A stretch of DNA of 64,000 bases from Streptomyces cinerochromogenes (GCF_014648635.1 NZ_BMRM01000005.1:1-64000), one strand, 5' to 3'; shown: positions 31,853-41,645, numbered from the stretch's first letter. Numbers and translations: made by a program. The notes: generated by a model not told the origin, from the letters alone.

Positions 31853-34816
31853 GTGTCACAGACCGCCTTCACCACAGCGCCGCTGATCGGCCGGGACGAG
31901 GAACTGGCCCGGCTCACGGGCGTGCTGGAGCGTGCCCGGGGCGGTGCCGCGGGAGCGGTGCTGCTCGCCGGGGACGCCGGGGTCGGCAAGACCCGGCTGC
32001 TGGACGAGGCCGCCGGGCGGGCGGCGGGGGCCGGGGCCACCGTGGTCACCGGGCACTGCGTGGACCTCGGGGACGTCGGTCTGCCGTACCTGCCGTTCAC
32101 CGAGATGCTCGGCGCGCTCGCCGCCGACGAGCGGTTCACGGCCGTCATGGCCGCGCATCCCGCGGCGGACCGGCTGCTGGGCGCCGGCCCGGACGCGGGC
32201 GGCGGGCCGGACGAGCGGCTGCGGCTCTTCGAGGACGTCGCCGGGCTGCTGGCCGGGCTGGCGGAGGTGGCCCCGCTGCTGCTGGTCCTGGAGGACCTGC
32301 ACTGGGCCGACCAGTCCTCCCGGGACCTGCTGCGCTTCCTGCTCAGCCGGGGCCTGCCGCACCGGGCGGGCGGCGCCCGGGACCGGCGGCTCGCGATCCT
32401 CGCCTCCTACCGCACCGACGACCTGCACCGCCGCCACCCGCTGCGCCCCCTGCTCGCCGAACTGGTCCGGCTGCCCGCCGTGGAGCGCCTGGAGCTGCGG
32501 CCGCTGCCCGATCCTCAGGTCGCCCGGCTGGTGCGGGCCCTGGAGGACCGCCCGCTGCCCGACGCCGTCGTGCACGGGATCGTGGCCCGCGCGGAGGGCA
32601 ACGCCTTCTACGCGCAGGAGCTGCTCGCGGCGTCCGGCGCGGAGACGGGCGGGGTGCCCAGCGGCCTCGCCGACCTGCTGCTCATCCGGGTCGAGCAGCT
32701 GTCCGAGACCGCCCAGCAGGTGCTGCGGACCGCGGCCGTGGCCGGACGGCGGGTGCGGGACGGGCTGCTGCGCGAGGCGGCCGGGCTGCCCGAGGAGGAG
32801 CTGGAGGCGGCGCTCAGGGAGGCCGTCGGGCACCAGCTGCTGCTCGCCCAGGACGACGGCACGTACGCCTTCCGGCACGCCCTCACCCGGGAGGCGGTCT
32901 ACGCCGACCTGCTGCCCGGCGAGCGGTCCCGGCTGCACGGCGCCTACGCCCGGCTGCTCGCGGCGGACGGCGGGGGCCCGCAGACGGCGGCGGAGCGCGC
33001 CCACCACTCCCGGGAGAGCCACGACCTGCCCGCGGCGCTCGCGGCCTGTCTGGAGGCCGCCGACCACGCCCGGCGGCTGAACGCGCCCGCCGAGGAGCTG
33101 CGGCACCTGGAGGCCGCCCTGGACCTGTGGCCGTCGGTGCCCGCGTCGGTCCGGCCCGCCGGGGAGGGCCTGGACCGGGTCACGCTGACGCTGCGCGCCT
33201 CGGCCGCCGCGGCCCACGCCGGCGCGTTCCACCGTGCGGTCGCGCTGACCCGGACGGCGCTCGCCGGGGTCGGCGAGGACACCGACGGCGAACTGGCCGC
33301 CCGGGTCCGCTACACGCTGGCCGGGAACCTGCTGACCGTGGACAGCCTGACGGCGGCGTTCCGCTACAGCAGCGAGGCGCTGGCGATGATCCCCGCCGAG
33401 CCGCCGTCGCGGACGTGGGTGTGGGCGGCGGCCACGCATGTCGCGGCGGCCCGCCAGATCGGCGAGGACGAGACCGCGCTGCGGATCGGCCGACGGGCCC
33501 TGCGGGTCGCCGAGGAGCTGGGCGTGCGGGGCGCCCAGGCCGATCTGCTGATCTCCCTGGCGGTGGTCGAGGGCGGTGGCCGGCGCTCCCCGGAGGGCCG
33601 GGAGAAGCTGCGGCGGGCCCGGGAGCTGGCCCGCACCGCCGGGAACGCGCAGGTGGAGACGCGTGCCCTGTTCCACCTGGCGATCGGCGCCGTCGAGTCC
33701 GGGGACCTGACGGAGTGTCTGCCGCTGCTGGCCGACGGCCTGGAGCGGGCCCGCCGGGCCGGGCTGCTGTCCTCGGTGTACCCGCTGGAGCTGCGCTACC
33801 TCCAGCTGCTGGTGCTGTACACGCTGGGCCGCTGGGACGAGTGCCTGCGCGTGGCCGCCGAGGCCGCGCCCGGGCTGCCCGCGCCGGGCGGCGCCTTCGC
33901 GACGAGCCCCGCGCTGTACGTGGCGCTGGCCCGGGGTGACGCCGGCGCGGCGGACCGGGCGCGGGCGCTGCTGGAGGGGCCGTTCGACTGGATGGGCACG
34001 CTGGTCGCCGGGATCGTGCTCACCGACGCCGCCGCGCGGGACGGCGACGCGGAGGGCGCCGTGGCACGGATGCGGGCGACGGTCGCGGCCCTCGGCGGCG
34101 ATACGGCACGGCGGCCGGGCGTCACGGTGCGGCTGGCCGCGCTCTGTCTGGCGGCGGTCGCCGACCGGGTCACGGAGGCACGGCGCGGGGGCGGCGCCGA
34201 CGGGGAGTCCGCCCGCTGGGAGGAGCCGGCGGCCGAGCTGGTGGAGATGGCGCGGGAGGCCGCCGGGCGGGACGAGGAGGGCCTCGCGCAGGGCCCGGAG
34301 GGGCAGGCCTGGCTGGTCCGGGCGGAGGCGGAGTGGGCGACGGTCGTGTCCGGGCCGGATCCGGCGGCCTGGGACAGGGCGGTCGCCGCGTTCGGCTACG
34401 GCGACGGGTACGAGCAGGCGCGCTGCCGGCTGCGGTACGCGCGGGCGCTGCTGGCGGTGGAGCGGCGGGCGGAGGCGGCGGAGCAGGCGCGGCTGGCCCG
34501 GGAGACGGCGGCCGGGCTGGGCGCGGCGCCGCTGCTGGAGGACGTCGACGCGCTGGTCCGCCGGGGCCGCCTCGGGGCCGCGGCCCCCGCCGCCGGTCAT
34601 GTTCCGCTGACCGCGCGGGAGCGGGACGTCCTGCGGCTCCTCGCGCGGGGCCGCAGCAACCGGCAGATCGGCGAGGAGTTGTTCATCACCGGGAAGACGG
34701 CCAGCGTGCACGTGTCCAACATCCTCGCCAAGCTGGGTGCGGCGAGCCGTACGGAGGCGGTGGCGGTGGCCTACCGGCGGGGTCTGATCGCGTCGGAGCC
34801 GGCCGGGACGGGGTGA
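31853..34816 (+). CDS. LAL-type LuxR regulator with AAA ATPase domain
   Basis: A 987-residue large ATP-binding regulator of the LuxR family. The N terminus has a P-loop GDAGVGKT (residues 40-47) and Walker B LLLVLEDLHWADQSSRDLL. The middle contains long helical TPR-like repeats, and the C terminus has the LuxR helix-turn-helix LTARERDVLRLLARGRSNRQ continuing IGEELFITGKTASVHVSNIL. LALs often activate secondary-metabolite or sugar-utilisation genes after binding inducer and ATP. No biosynthetic cluster is next to it. The GTG start is close to AGGATGAGG. The gene converges with the SGNH hydrolase (16 bases between), so it is not part of the glycan operon. Confidence 0.93.
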   Translation: MSQTAFTTAPLIGRDEELARLTGVLERARGGAAGAVLLAGDAGVGKTRLLDEAAGRAAGAGATVVTGHCVDLGDVGLPYLPFTEMLGALAADERFTAVMAAHPAADRLLGAGPDAGGGPDERLRLFEDVAGLLAGLAEVAPLLLVLEDLHWADQSSRDLLRFLLSRGLPHRAGGARDRRLAILASYRTDDLHRRHPLRPLLAELVRLPAVERLELRPLPDPQVARLVRALEDRPLPDAVVHGIVARAEGNAFYAQELLAASGAETGGVPSGLADLLLIRVEQLSETAQQVLRTAAVAGRRVRDGLLREAAGLPEEELEAALREAVGHQLLLAQDDGTYAFRHALTREAVYADLLPGERSRLHGAYARLLAADGGGPQTAAERAHHSRESHDLPAALAACLEAADHARRLNAPAEELRHLEAALDLWPSVPASVRPAGEGLDRVTLTLRASAAAAHAGAFHRAVALTRTALAGVGEDTDGELAARVRYTLAGNLLTVDSLTAAFRYSSEALAMIPAEPPSRTWVWAAATHVAAARQIGEDETALRIGRRALRVAEELGVRGAQADLLISLAVVEGGGRRSPEGREKLRRARELARTAGNAQVETRALFHLAIGAVESGDLTECLPLLADGLERARRAGLLSSVYPLELRYLQLLVLYTLGRWDECLRVAAEAAPGLPAPGGAFATSPALYVALARGDAGAADRARALLEGPFDWMGTLVAGIVLTDAAARDGDAEGAVARMRATVAALGGDTARRPGVTVRLAALCLAAVADRVTEARRGGGADGESARWEEPAAELVEMAREAAGRDEEGLAQGPEGQAWLVRAEAEWATVVSGPDPAAWDRAVAAFGYGDGYEQARCRLRYARALLAVERRAEAAEQARLARETAAGLGAAPLLEDVDALVRRGRLGAAAPAAGHVPLTARERDVLRLLARGRSNRQIGEELFITGKTASVHVSNILAKLGAASRTEAVAVAYRRGLIASEPAGTG

Positions 34817-34832
34817 CCCGGCCGGTCCGGGT

Positions 34833-36053
34833 TCAGCGGGCGCAGTCCAGGCTGTCCAGGCCGACGGCGTCGGCCATGGCCTGCATGCCCTTGTCATTGG
34901 GGTGTATGTGGTCGCCGCCGTCGAAGAACGGCAGCATGCGCTCGGGGTCGTAGGGGCTGCGCAGCACGCGGTCGAAGTCGGTGACGGCGTCGAATTCCGG
35001 GCTGTCGCGCAGGAACCGGTTCACCTCCTGTCGTACGGCTTCGGCGGCCGGGTCCCATTCCGGCCAGCCCTTGAACGGCCCGACGGTGGCGGCCACGACG
35101 CACAGGCCCGCCGCGTGGGCCCGCCGGGCGATCTCCCGGTAGCCGGCGACGAGGTCGGCCGCGGTGACCCCGGTGTGCGCCTTGAGGTCGTTCACGCCCT
35201 CGAAGAGGAGGACGGTGCGGACCCCGGGCTGGCTGAGGACGTCCCGGTCGAGCCGGCGCAGCGCGGCCTGCCCGGCGCCGTCCGTGAGGATCCTGTTGCC
35301 GGAGACGCCCTCGTTGCCCACGCCGCGGACGGCCCCGCCCGCGGCGGTCAGACGGCGGGCGAGGTAGTCGGGCCAGCGGCGGTTGAGGTCGGCGGTGGAC
35401 TGCCAGCCGTCGGTGAGGGAGTCGCCGAGCGCGACCACGGCACCGCCGGCCGGGCGGGAGGGCCGTACCGTGACGGAGTCGATGTACCACCAGGAACCCG
35501 TGGTCCGCGTCCAGTTGGTGCCGCTCTCCTCGCCGGTGTGCTCCCCCGGGCCGGTGTACGACGTCTGCATCGCCATCCAGTGACCGGTGGCCGGGCCGGC
35601 CGCGTCCGGGGTGCGCAGGCTGATGACCAGGTCGGTGCCGGCGGGGACCCTGCCGGGCAGCGGGTCGCTCCAGGCGACGGCGCCCGCGGGCACGGTGACC
35701 GTGCGGGCGCCGCCGAAGGTGAGCCGGCGGTTGCTGCCCGGCCGCAGGGCTGCTCCCTGGGCGCGCAGTCCGGCGTGGACGCCGTCCAGGGTCAGCGGGC
35801 GGTCGCCGAAGGCGTTGGTGAAGCGGACGCGCAGGTCGCTGCCGCCGCTACTGGTGTGGACGACGAGCCGGTAGCCCTGGCCGGCCGTGCCCTCGCCCAT
35901 GCGGTCCGCGCTCGCCGCCCAGGTGACCACCCAGAAGGCCGGGGCGGGGGTGGCGGGCGGGGTGGCGGCCCCGGCGGGGGGCGCGGACTGGCAGGCGACG
36001 GCGGTGAGCAGGGCGGCGGCGATGCGGCGGCAGCGCCCGAACCTGCCGGTCAC
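34833..36053 (-). CDS. Secreted SGNH/GDSL hydrolase
   Basis: The 406-residue protein has a short basic signal region (RCRRIAAALLTAVACQS, possibly an atypical lipobox). An N-terminal beta-rich domain (about 35-195, TWAASADRMGEGTAGQGYRL) is followed by an SGNH hydrolase domain: block I ALGDSLTDGW, block III FEGVNDL and block V DHIHPND, giving Ser, Gly, Asn, His and Asp catalytic residues. Such enzymes deacetylate or de-esterify plant and microbial glycans. The GTG start at 36053 overlaps the stop of the GH95 gene (GTGA), so the last two genes of the operon are coupled. Acetyl or acyl esterase action on the same polysaccharide is the likeliest role. Confidence 0.9.
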   Translation of the reverse strand: MTGRFGRCRRIAAALLTAVACQSAPPAGAATPPATPAPAFWVVTWAASADRMGEGTAGQGYRLVVHTSSGGSDLRVRFTNAFGDRPLTLDGVHAGLRAQGAALRPGSNRRLTFGGARTVTVPAGAVAWSDPLPGRVPAGTDLVISLRTPDAAGPATGHWMAMQTSYTGPGEHTGEESGTNWTRTTGSWWYIDSVTVRPSRPAGGAVVALGDSLTDGWQSTADLNRRWPDYLARRLTAAGGAVRGVGNEGVSGNRILTDGAGQAALRRLDRDVLSQPGVRTVLLFEGVNDLKAHTGVTAADLVAGYREIARRAHAAGLCVVAATVGPFKGWPEWDPAAEAVRQEVNRFLRDSPEFDAVTDFDRVLRSPYDPERMLPFFDGGDHIHPNDKGMQAMADAVGLDSLDCAR

Positions 36054-38398
36054 CGGACGAGGTCCCGGAGTGTCACGGCCTCGCCGGGGCGCACGCGGAC
36101 CGTCCGGGAGGTACCTGCGTATCCCACGGAGGTCGTGGTGCCGCCGACGCTGCGGATCCGTACCTCGGTGGGTTTCCCGTCCCGCCAGCGCAGGTCGACG
36201 AGGAAGCCGCCGCGGGCCCCGGCGCCGGTGAGCGAACCGGAGGCGGCCCAGGCGTCCGGGAGGGCCGGGAGCAGTTCCAGGTGTCCGGGGCGGGAGTAGA
36301 GCAGCATCTCGGTGACGGCGGCCGGGGTACCGAGGTTGGCGTCGATCTGGAAGATGCCCCGGCCCGGTCCGGCCTCGTAGATGTCGAACAGGTTGGGTGC
36401 GGTGCCGTTGCCGCCGTCGTGGGAGGGGCGGAGGTTGGTCACGACGAGCTGGTAGGCCTTGTCGGGGTTCTTCAGACGCGCCCAGCACAGGGCGCGCCAG
36501 GCGTTGGCCCAGCCGAAGCTGTTCATGCCGCGCGCGGTGAGCAGGGCGGTGGCGCCGCTGACGATGTCGGCGGGGGTGGAGCCGTCGGGCCGGATGCGGT
36601 CGCCGGGGAACAGGCCGACGAGCGGGGAGAGATGCCGGTGGGCGGGCTCGCCGAGGTCGTCGGGGGACATCCACTCCTCCAGCCGGCCGGTCGTGGGGCT
36701 GACCACGGGCAGGTACAGCTTCTCGCGCAGGGCGCCGACGGCCCGCGCGTACCCCGCGTCCCGGCCCAGCTCACGTGCCGCGGTGCGGTAGTTGCCGAAG
36801 AGGGCCCACACCAGTTCCTGTGCGTAGGTGATTCCCTTGGCGTCGAGCGGGCCCTGTTCGGGCGACCAGTCGCTGTCGGCGATTCTGACCTCCCGGCCGG
36901 TGCCGGGCAGGGTGGTGGTCAGGAGCCGGGCCTCCCAGAACTCGCAGGCTCCCTTGAGCAGCGGGTAGATCTTCTCCAGGTGGGTGCGGGAGTTCGTGTA
37001 CTCGTAGTGCTCGAACAGGGAGTTGCACAGCCAGGCGTTGCCCGCCGGGTGCCACCACCAGCCTCCGCCGCCGAAGGGGTTGGTGGAGATGGCGACCGTC
37101 CAGCCGGCGTTGCGGCCGCTGGAGTTGCGGTAGCGGTTGCGGGGGTCGTCGAAGAGTCTCCTGGTGAGGTCGGTCCAGGAGGGCAGCTGGGCCACGCAGT
37201 AGTCGGTGAACGCGTCGAAGCAGGGCGCGAGGCCGGTCCGGTCGGCCATCCAGTAGTTCATCTGGAGGTTGATGTCGGTGTGGTAGTCGCCCATCCAGTC
37301 CGGGTCGTTGCCGTCGAGCCAGGGCCCCTGGAGGCCGAGCGGCAGGCTGTCCCGGGAGCCGGCGATCATCAGGTACCGGCCGAACTGGACGTAGGCGGCC
37401 TCCAGTTCGGGGTCGGGTTCGCCGTCGCGGGCGCGGGCCTGGATCCGTTCCCAGGTGTCCAGGGAGCGCTGTTCGGCGGTGGAGGTGCCGAGGGAGAGGG
37501 CGAAGCGGCCGAACAGGGCGTGGTGGTCGGCGACGTGGGTGCGCAGCAGGGTGCCGGCGGAGTGCCGGGCGGCGGTACGGACCTTGGTGCGGGCGAGCGC
37601 CCGGGGGTCCAGGCCGGGGTCGCGGTAGCGGGTGGCGGCGTCCGGGACGTAGTTCGTGCCGCCGCTGAGGACGACGGTGAGTTCCCGGCAGTCGGTGAAC
37701 GTCAGGTGGGAGCCGGTCGTGCGGACGGTGCCGCCGCTGCCGTGCGCGGCGATCGCGGCGCCGTGGCGCAGGCCGCCGGGGAAGGTGCCGGCGAAGGATT
37801 CGGCCGTGCCGTTCTCGCCGTGGGTGCCGGCGAGGGTGATCGTGCCGGTGTGGCGGCCGCCGCCGCTCTGGGTGAAGTGCAGCACGATGACGTCGTCGGG
37901 CCGGCTGGCGAAGAGCTGCCTTCGGTAGGTGACGCCGGCGTGGACGTAGGAGGTGGTCACCACGCCCTGGGCGAGGTCGAGGGTGCGGCGGTAGCCGGTG
38001 ACGGCGGACAGGTCGTGGTCGGGGAGGTCGACGGTGAGCCGGGCGAGGAGGGTGAGGGAGCCGAAGTCCTCGCGGCCGTAGGGGAACTGGCCGTCGGCGT
38101 CGAGGGTGTCGTTGAGGCCGCCGGTCCACAGGGTGACGTCGGTGACGAGGAGGAGTTCCCGGCCGGGGTCGTTGGTGGCGAGGGCGCCGAGGCGGCCGTT
38201 GCCGACGGGCAGGCCCTGCCGGATGAGCGTGTGCTCGTCGGCGGGGGCCCGCCACCACAGCTGGTGGCGGGTGTCGGCGGCGGGCACCGCGGTGGGCCGC
38301 CGCGGGGCGGCGGTGGCGGTGAAGGCGGGCAGTGCGGTGAGGGCTCCGGTGGCCGCGGCGAGGGTGAGGAAGCCGCGTCTGCTGGGCGGTTTCTGCAT
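36050..38398 (-). CDS. Secreted glycoside hydrolase family 95 (alpha-L-fucosidase/alpha-L-galactosidase-type)
   Basis: The 782-residue protein has a Tat-type signal (SRRGFLTLAAATGALTAL), a GH95 N-terminal beta-supersandwich starting HQLWWRAPADEHTLIRQGLP and VGNGRLGAL, and an (alpha/alpha)6 barrel. Key family segments are DYHTDINLQMNYW (two asparagines that activate water), SDWSPEQGPLD (general acid glutamate) and FQIDANLGTPAAVTEML. GH95 removes terminal alpha-L-fucosyl or alpha-L-galactosyl groups by inversion. The ATG at 38398 fits the signal; a GTG at 38413 overlapping the upstream stop (GTGA) would add five residues and implies coupling. It follows the GH27 gene and precedes the esterase. 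Confidence 0.93.
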   Translation of the reverse strand: MQKPPSRRGFLTLAAATGALTALPAFTATAAPRRPTAVPAADTRHQLWWRAPADEHTLIRQGLPVGNGRLGALATNDPGRELLLVTDVTLWTGGLNDTLDADGQFPYGREDFGSLTLLARLTVDLPDHDLSAVTGYRRTLDLAQGVVTTSYVHAGVTYRRQLFASRPDDVIVLHFTQSGGGRHTGTITLAGTHGENGTAESFAGTFPGGLRHGAAIAAHGSGGTVRTTGSHLTFTDCRELTVVLSGGTNYVPDAATRYRDPGLDPRALARTKVRTAARHSAGTLLRTHVADHHALFGRFALSLGTSTAEQRSLDTWERIQARARDGEPDPELEAAYVQFGRYLMIAGSRDSLPLGLQGPWLDGNDPDWMGDYHTDINLQMNYWMADRTGLAPCFDAFTDYCVAQLPSWTDLTRRLFDDPRNRYRNSSGRNAGWTVAISTNPFGGGGWWWHPAGNAWLCNSLFEHYEYTNSRTHLEKIYPLLKGACEFWEARLLTTTLPGTGREVRIADSDWSPEQGPLDAKGITYAQELVWALFGNYRTAARELGRDAGYARAVGALREKLYLPVVSPTTGRLEEWMSPDDLGEPAHRHLSPLVGLFPGDRIRPDGSTPADIVSGATALLTARGMNSFGWANAWRALCWARLKNPDKAYQLVVTNLRPSHDGGNGTAPNLFDIYEAGPGRGIFQIDANLGTPAAVTEMLLYSRPGHLELLPALPDAWAASGSLTGAGARGGFLVDLRWRDGKPTEVRIRSVGGTTTSVGYAGTSRTVRVRPGEAVTLRDLVR

Positions 38399-38409
38399 GG
38401 CGGGTCCGA

Positions 38410-40212
38410 TCACTGGCGGGGGGACGAGGGGACGTCGATGCGGTCGATGTCCGGGGCGTAGTCCGAGCCGCTGTCGAAGGTGACGGTGTTGCTGCCGGCC
38501 TTGAGGGTGACGGGGACGCTGACCGTCTCGACGGTCCCCCAGTCACCGGTGGAGGGGAAGGTGTGGCGGGTGGCGGCGCCGGAGCCGGCGGAGACGTTCA
38601 CCGGGCGGGGGTCGCCGCTGATGTAGGCCACCTTGACCAGGTAGGTGCCGGGCCGGTCCACGACCACGTCGTTGAAGCGGAGGCTGCCGCCGGTGTAGAG
38701 GTCGCCGACCTTCCTGCCGCCGGAGCAGGCGGAGCAGTCGGTGACGGAGGCCCGGCCGCCGAGGGTGTTGGCGGCTGCCTCGGCCTCGTAGCCGGTGGTG
38801 GTGAGGGTGCCGCCGCGCGGGGTGACGGTGAACAGCCGGGAGCCGTGGGCGGGCAGGGCCTCGGTGATCGTGTTCGTGTAGGTGCCGAGGTTCTCGTGGT
38901 TCCACAGGTCGCGGACGGACGCCTTGCCGGTGAGGCCGAGGGAGGAGAAGTCGGCGGTGACGGCGGCGGGGGCGTCGGCGAGGTTGAACAGGGCGACGGT
39001 GCGGGTGCCGTCCGGGTTCTTCGCGGCCCACACCTGCTGGGGGTCGGAGGGGGTGACGGGCCGGGCGGGCGGGGAGTCGCCCTGGTCGACGGCGATGACC
39101 TCGCGGTTGGTGAGGAGCTTCACGCCGTAGGAGTCGAGCCGGGTGAGGTCGTCGCCGGTGTAGAGCGGGGACTTGGCGACGGCCCAGAGGGTGGCGTAGG
39201 TCTGCCGTTCGGCCTTGGTCAGGCCGTCCATGGCGCCGTTGCCGACGTCGAGGGAGTCCAGGTCGTTCCAGCCGCCGGGACCGGCGTGCCTGGTCCAGCC
39301 GGGGGTGTCGGTGAAGCGGTCGTCGACGGAGTTCTCCCAGCTGACGAGGGTGTTGCAGTAGCACTCCACGTCGGTGTCGACGCGCCAGCCGTTCGCGTAC
39401 TTCTTCCAGTCGGCGGCGTGCCCGATGTCCAGGGACCAGGACAGTTCCAGGTGGACGGGGCGGCCGGTGGCGGCGATCGCCTTCTGCCAGGCGGCGACGT
39501 CGGCAACGTTGTCGTAGTTCTCGCCGCTCTTGAAGGAGCCGGGGCCCACGCCGTCGAGCTTGAGGAAGTCGTAGCCCCAGGAGGCGATCATCCGGGCCTG
39601 GGAGTCGACGTACTTCTGGGTGCAGGGCTTGGCGAAGTCGAGCTTGTAGGCGCTGTCCCAGCCGTTGGTGGTGCGCAGGTCGCCGTGGACGATGTCGGCG
39701 GTGGTGCAGCCGTCGGCGTGCCACAGGGGCACCTTGCCGTCGCCGTACGCCTCCTTCTCCAGGCCGACGGGAAGGTAGATGCCGGCCTTGAGGCCGAGGC
39801 CGTGGAGGTGGTCGGCGACCGCCTTCATGCCGTGCGGGAAGCGGACCGGGTCGGCCTGCTGGCGTGCGTGGGCGTCGAACCCGGGCTTCCAGTCCTTGTC
39901 CCGCCACCAGCCGGAGTCGAGGTTCACGTACGTGTAGCCGTACGGCTTGAGCCTGGCGGCCAGGGCGTCGGCCTGCTTGAGGACGTTCGCCTCGGTCAGG
40001 TAGCTGTAGTCGCCGTCCGGGTTGAGGCCGGGGTACTTGGACGACTGCATGCTCCAGCTGGACCAGCCCATGTAGGGCTTGGCGGCGGGGCCGGGCGGGC
40101 CGCCGGTGTGCGCGGCGGCCGGGACGGCCGTCGTGAGGCCCGCGGTGAGGGCCAGCACGACGGCGGCCGTGAGCCCGCGCGCGGGCAGGACGGGGTACGA
40201 GGGTGACCGCAT
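38410..40212 (-). CDS. Secreted GH27 alpha-galactosidase with C-terminal CBM35
   Basis: The 600-residue protein has a signal peptide (about residues 1-35) and a GH27 barrel opening PYMGWSSWSMQSSKYPGL. The nucleophile is D220 in YDFLKLDGVG, and the acid/base region is GGWNDLDSLDVGN near residue 317. A C-terminal antiparallel domain follows, then a CBM35-type module (about 465-600, TGYEAEAAANTLGG...DIDRIDVPS). GH27 enzymes hydrolyse alpha-galactosyl or beta-L-arabinopyranosyl ends. The CBM suggests substrate attachment outside the cell. It is second in the ROK-led operon, 37 bases after the repressor gene. Confidence 0.93.
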   Translation of the reverse strand: MRSPSYPVLPARGLTAAVVLALTAGLTTAVPAAAHTGGPPGPAAKPYMGWSSWSMQSSKYPGLNPDGDYSYLTEANVLKQADALAARLKPYGYTYVNLDSGWWRDKDWKPGFDAHARQQADPVRFPHGMKAVADHLHGLGLKAGIYLPVGLEKEAYGDGKVPLWHADGCTTADIVHGDLRTTNGWDSAYKLDFAKPCTQKYVDSQARMIASWGYDFLKLDGVGPGSFKSGENYDNVADVAAWQKAIAATGRPVHLELSWSLDIGHAADWKKYANGWRVDTDVECYCNTLVSWENSVDDRFTDTPGWTRHAGPGGWNDLDSLDVGNGAMDGLTKAERQTYATLWAVAKSPLYTGDDLTRLDSYGVKLLTNREVIAVDQGDSPPARPVTPSDPQQVWAAKNPDGTRTVALFNLADAPAAVTADFSSLGLTGKASVRDLWNHENLGTYTNTITEALPAHGSRLFTVTPRGGTLTTTGYEAEAAANTLGGRASVTDCSACSGGRKVGDLYTGGSLRFNDVVVDRPGTYLVKVAYISGDPRPVNVSAGSGAATRHTFPSTGDWGTVETVSVPVTLKAGSNTVTFDSGSDYAPDIDRIDVPSSPRQ

Positions 40213-40249
40213 GGGCCGTACCTCCAGGGTGGGTTCGGGTCGGGGCGGC

Positions 40250-41458
40250 TCAGCCCTTTCCGCTGCCGGTTCCGTGGGTGATGAAGGTCTGGATCGCGGT
40301 GGCGGCCGCGCCCCGCGCCCACTCCTCGAAGGGCAGCGGGCGGATCTGTACGTCGCACCGGGCGGCGGATCCGAAGGCGGCGGTGGTGAACGCCTGCCGG
40401 ATCTGCGCGGCGAAGAGGTCGTAGGCGGCCAGCCCCTCACCGGAGATGATCACGCGTTCGGGGCCGAGCAGGTTGGCGACGGCGGCGATGCCCCGGCCGA
40501 TGGCCTCGCCCGCCCGGGCGTACACCTCGCGGGCGCCGGGGACCCCCTGGTGGGCGAGGGCCACCGCGGCGGCGCTGTCCGGGACGTCGCGTCCGGTCGC
40601 CTCGCGGACGCGGGCGACGATCGCGGCGTCCCCGGCGATCGCCTCCACACAGCCGCGGTTGCCGCAGTGGCACAGGGGGCCCGCGGGGTCGGCGACGAGG
40701 TGGCCGATCTCCCCCGCCACGCCGTGCGCGCCGGCCACCACCCGGCCGTGGACCACGAGTCCGCAGCCGATGCCGGCGCCGACGGTCACCAGGGCGAAGT
40801 CGCTGAGTCCCGCTCCGGCACCGAACCACTGCTCGGCGACGGTCAGCGCGCGCACGTCGTTGTCGACGGTAACCGGCAGCCCGCAGGCGGTAGCGGCGAG
40901 TTCGGCGAGCGGCACGTCCCGCCAGTCGAGGAACGGCGAGTAGCGTACGACGCCCTCGGCGCGGTCGACGTCGCCGGACACGGCGATGCCGAGACCGGCC
41001 ACCGCCGCCCTCGACTCGGCGGCGTGGGTGAGGAGTTCGTGGACCAGGTCGGTGAGGGCGGCCAGGGCGGGCCCGGCGGCCCGGTCCGGCAGGGGCGCGC
41101 GGCGGGCCAGCCGGACCCGGCAGCACAGGTCCGTCAGGACGGCGATCAGCTCGTCCCCGGTGGCCTTCACGCCGGCGAAGAGGGCGCGTTCACCGTTGAC
41201 CCGGACCAGGCCGGCGGGCCGGCCGAGGGCGGGGCGGGCCGCCTCGCGGGTGCCGCCCTCCTCCGGGCCGCCGCCCTCCACCAGGTATCCGGACGCCAGT
41301 AGGGGGCGCACCGCCTTGGTCACGGCGGCCGGGGACAGTCCGGCCCGGCGGCCGGCCTCCAGGCGGGTCAGGGGGCCGTGGGACAGGACGGTGGTGAAGA
41401 CCTGGGCCGTGGCGGGGGTGTGCGCGGGGAACGTCTCGGCGTGCGGGGTCGAGCGCAT
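40250..41458 (-). CDS. ROK-family transcriptional repressor
   Basis: A 402-residue ROK regulator: an N-terminal winged helix (LSHGPLTRLEAGRRAGLSPA, then AVTKAVRPLLASGYLVEGGG) and a sugar-kinase-like ROK domain with GLGIAVSGDVD, VTVDNDVRALTVAEQWFGAG and the zinc motif CHCGNRGCVEAIAG. ROK regulators sense sugars or their phosphates. It leads an operon with three secreted glycan enzymes (40212 down to 34833), so the inducer is presumably a sugar those enzymes release. An AT-rich inverted repeat just upstream (41485-41509) is the probable operator. The ATG at 41458 is preferred; upstream frame continues to 41494. Confidence 0.92.
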   Translation of the reverse strand: MRSTPHAETFPAHTPATAQVFTTVLSHGPLTRLEAGRRAGLSPAAVTKAVRPLLASGYLVEGGGPEEGGTREAARPALGRPAGLVRVNGERALFAGVKATGDELIAVLTDLCCRVRLARRAPLPDRAAGPALAALTDLVHELLTHAAESRAAVAGLGIAVSGDVDRAEGVVRYSPFLDWRDVPLAELAATACGLPVTVDNDVRALTVAEQWFGAGAGLSDFALVTVGAGIGCGLVVHGRVVAGAHGVAGEIGHLVADPAGPLCHCGNRGCVEAIAGDAAIVARVREATGRDVPDSAAAVALAHQGVPGAREVYARAGEAIGRGIAAVANLLGPERVIISGEGLAAYDLFAAQIRQAFTTAAFGSAARCDVQIRPLPFEEWARGAAATAIQTFITHGTGSGKG

Positions 41459-41484
41459 GGCCGGGAACCTAAGGCCGTTATTTT

Positions 41485-41509
41485 CCGCTGTCAATAAAAG
41501 AAACAGCGG
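41485..41509. promoter_or_regulatory. Inverted repeat upstream of the ROK gene, probable operator
   Basis: Perfect 7-bp arms CCGCTGT (41485-41491) and ACAGCGG (41503-41509) flank an 11-base AT-rich centre. The surrounding 35 bases are A+T-rich, which is rare in this window. The site lies about 27 bases before the repressor start and could both hold the promoter and bind ROK. Confidence 0.6.
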
Positions 41510-41645
41510 CTGTTACGGTGACCGCCGGGGCTCTCACGGCCCGGGAGACCCACGGAGGTCTCCGGAGACCTCCCGGGGATCCCCGGACATGCGGATGCCC
41601 CGCGCGGGGCGGGGCATCCGGTGGTGCCGGTGTGGTCCGAGTGCG

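Noticed and set aside
31853..34816. The LAL regulator as part of the adjacent glycan operon or a secondary-metabolite cluster
   Set aside because: It is convergent to the glycan operon and has no biosynthetic neighbours.
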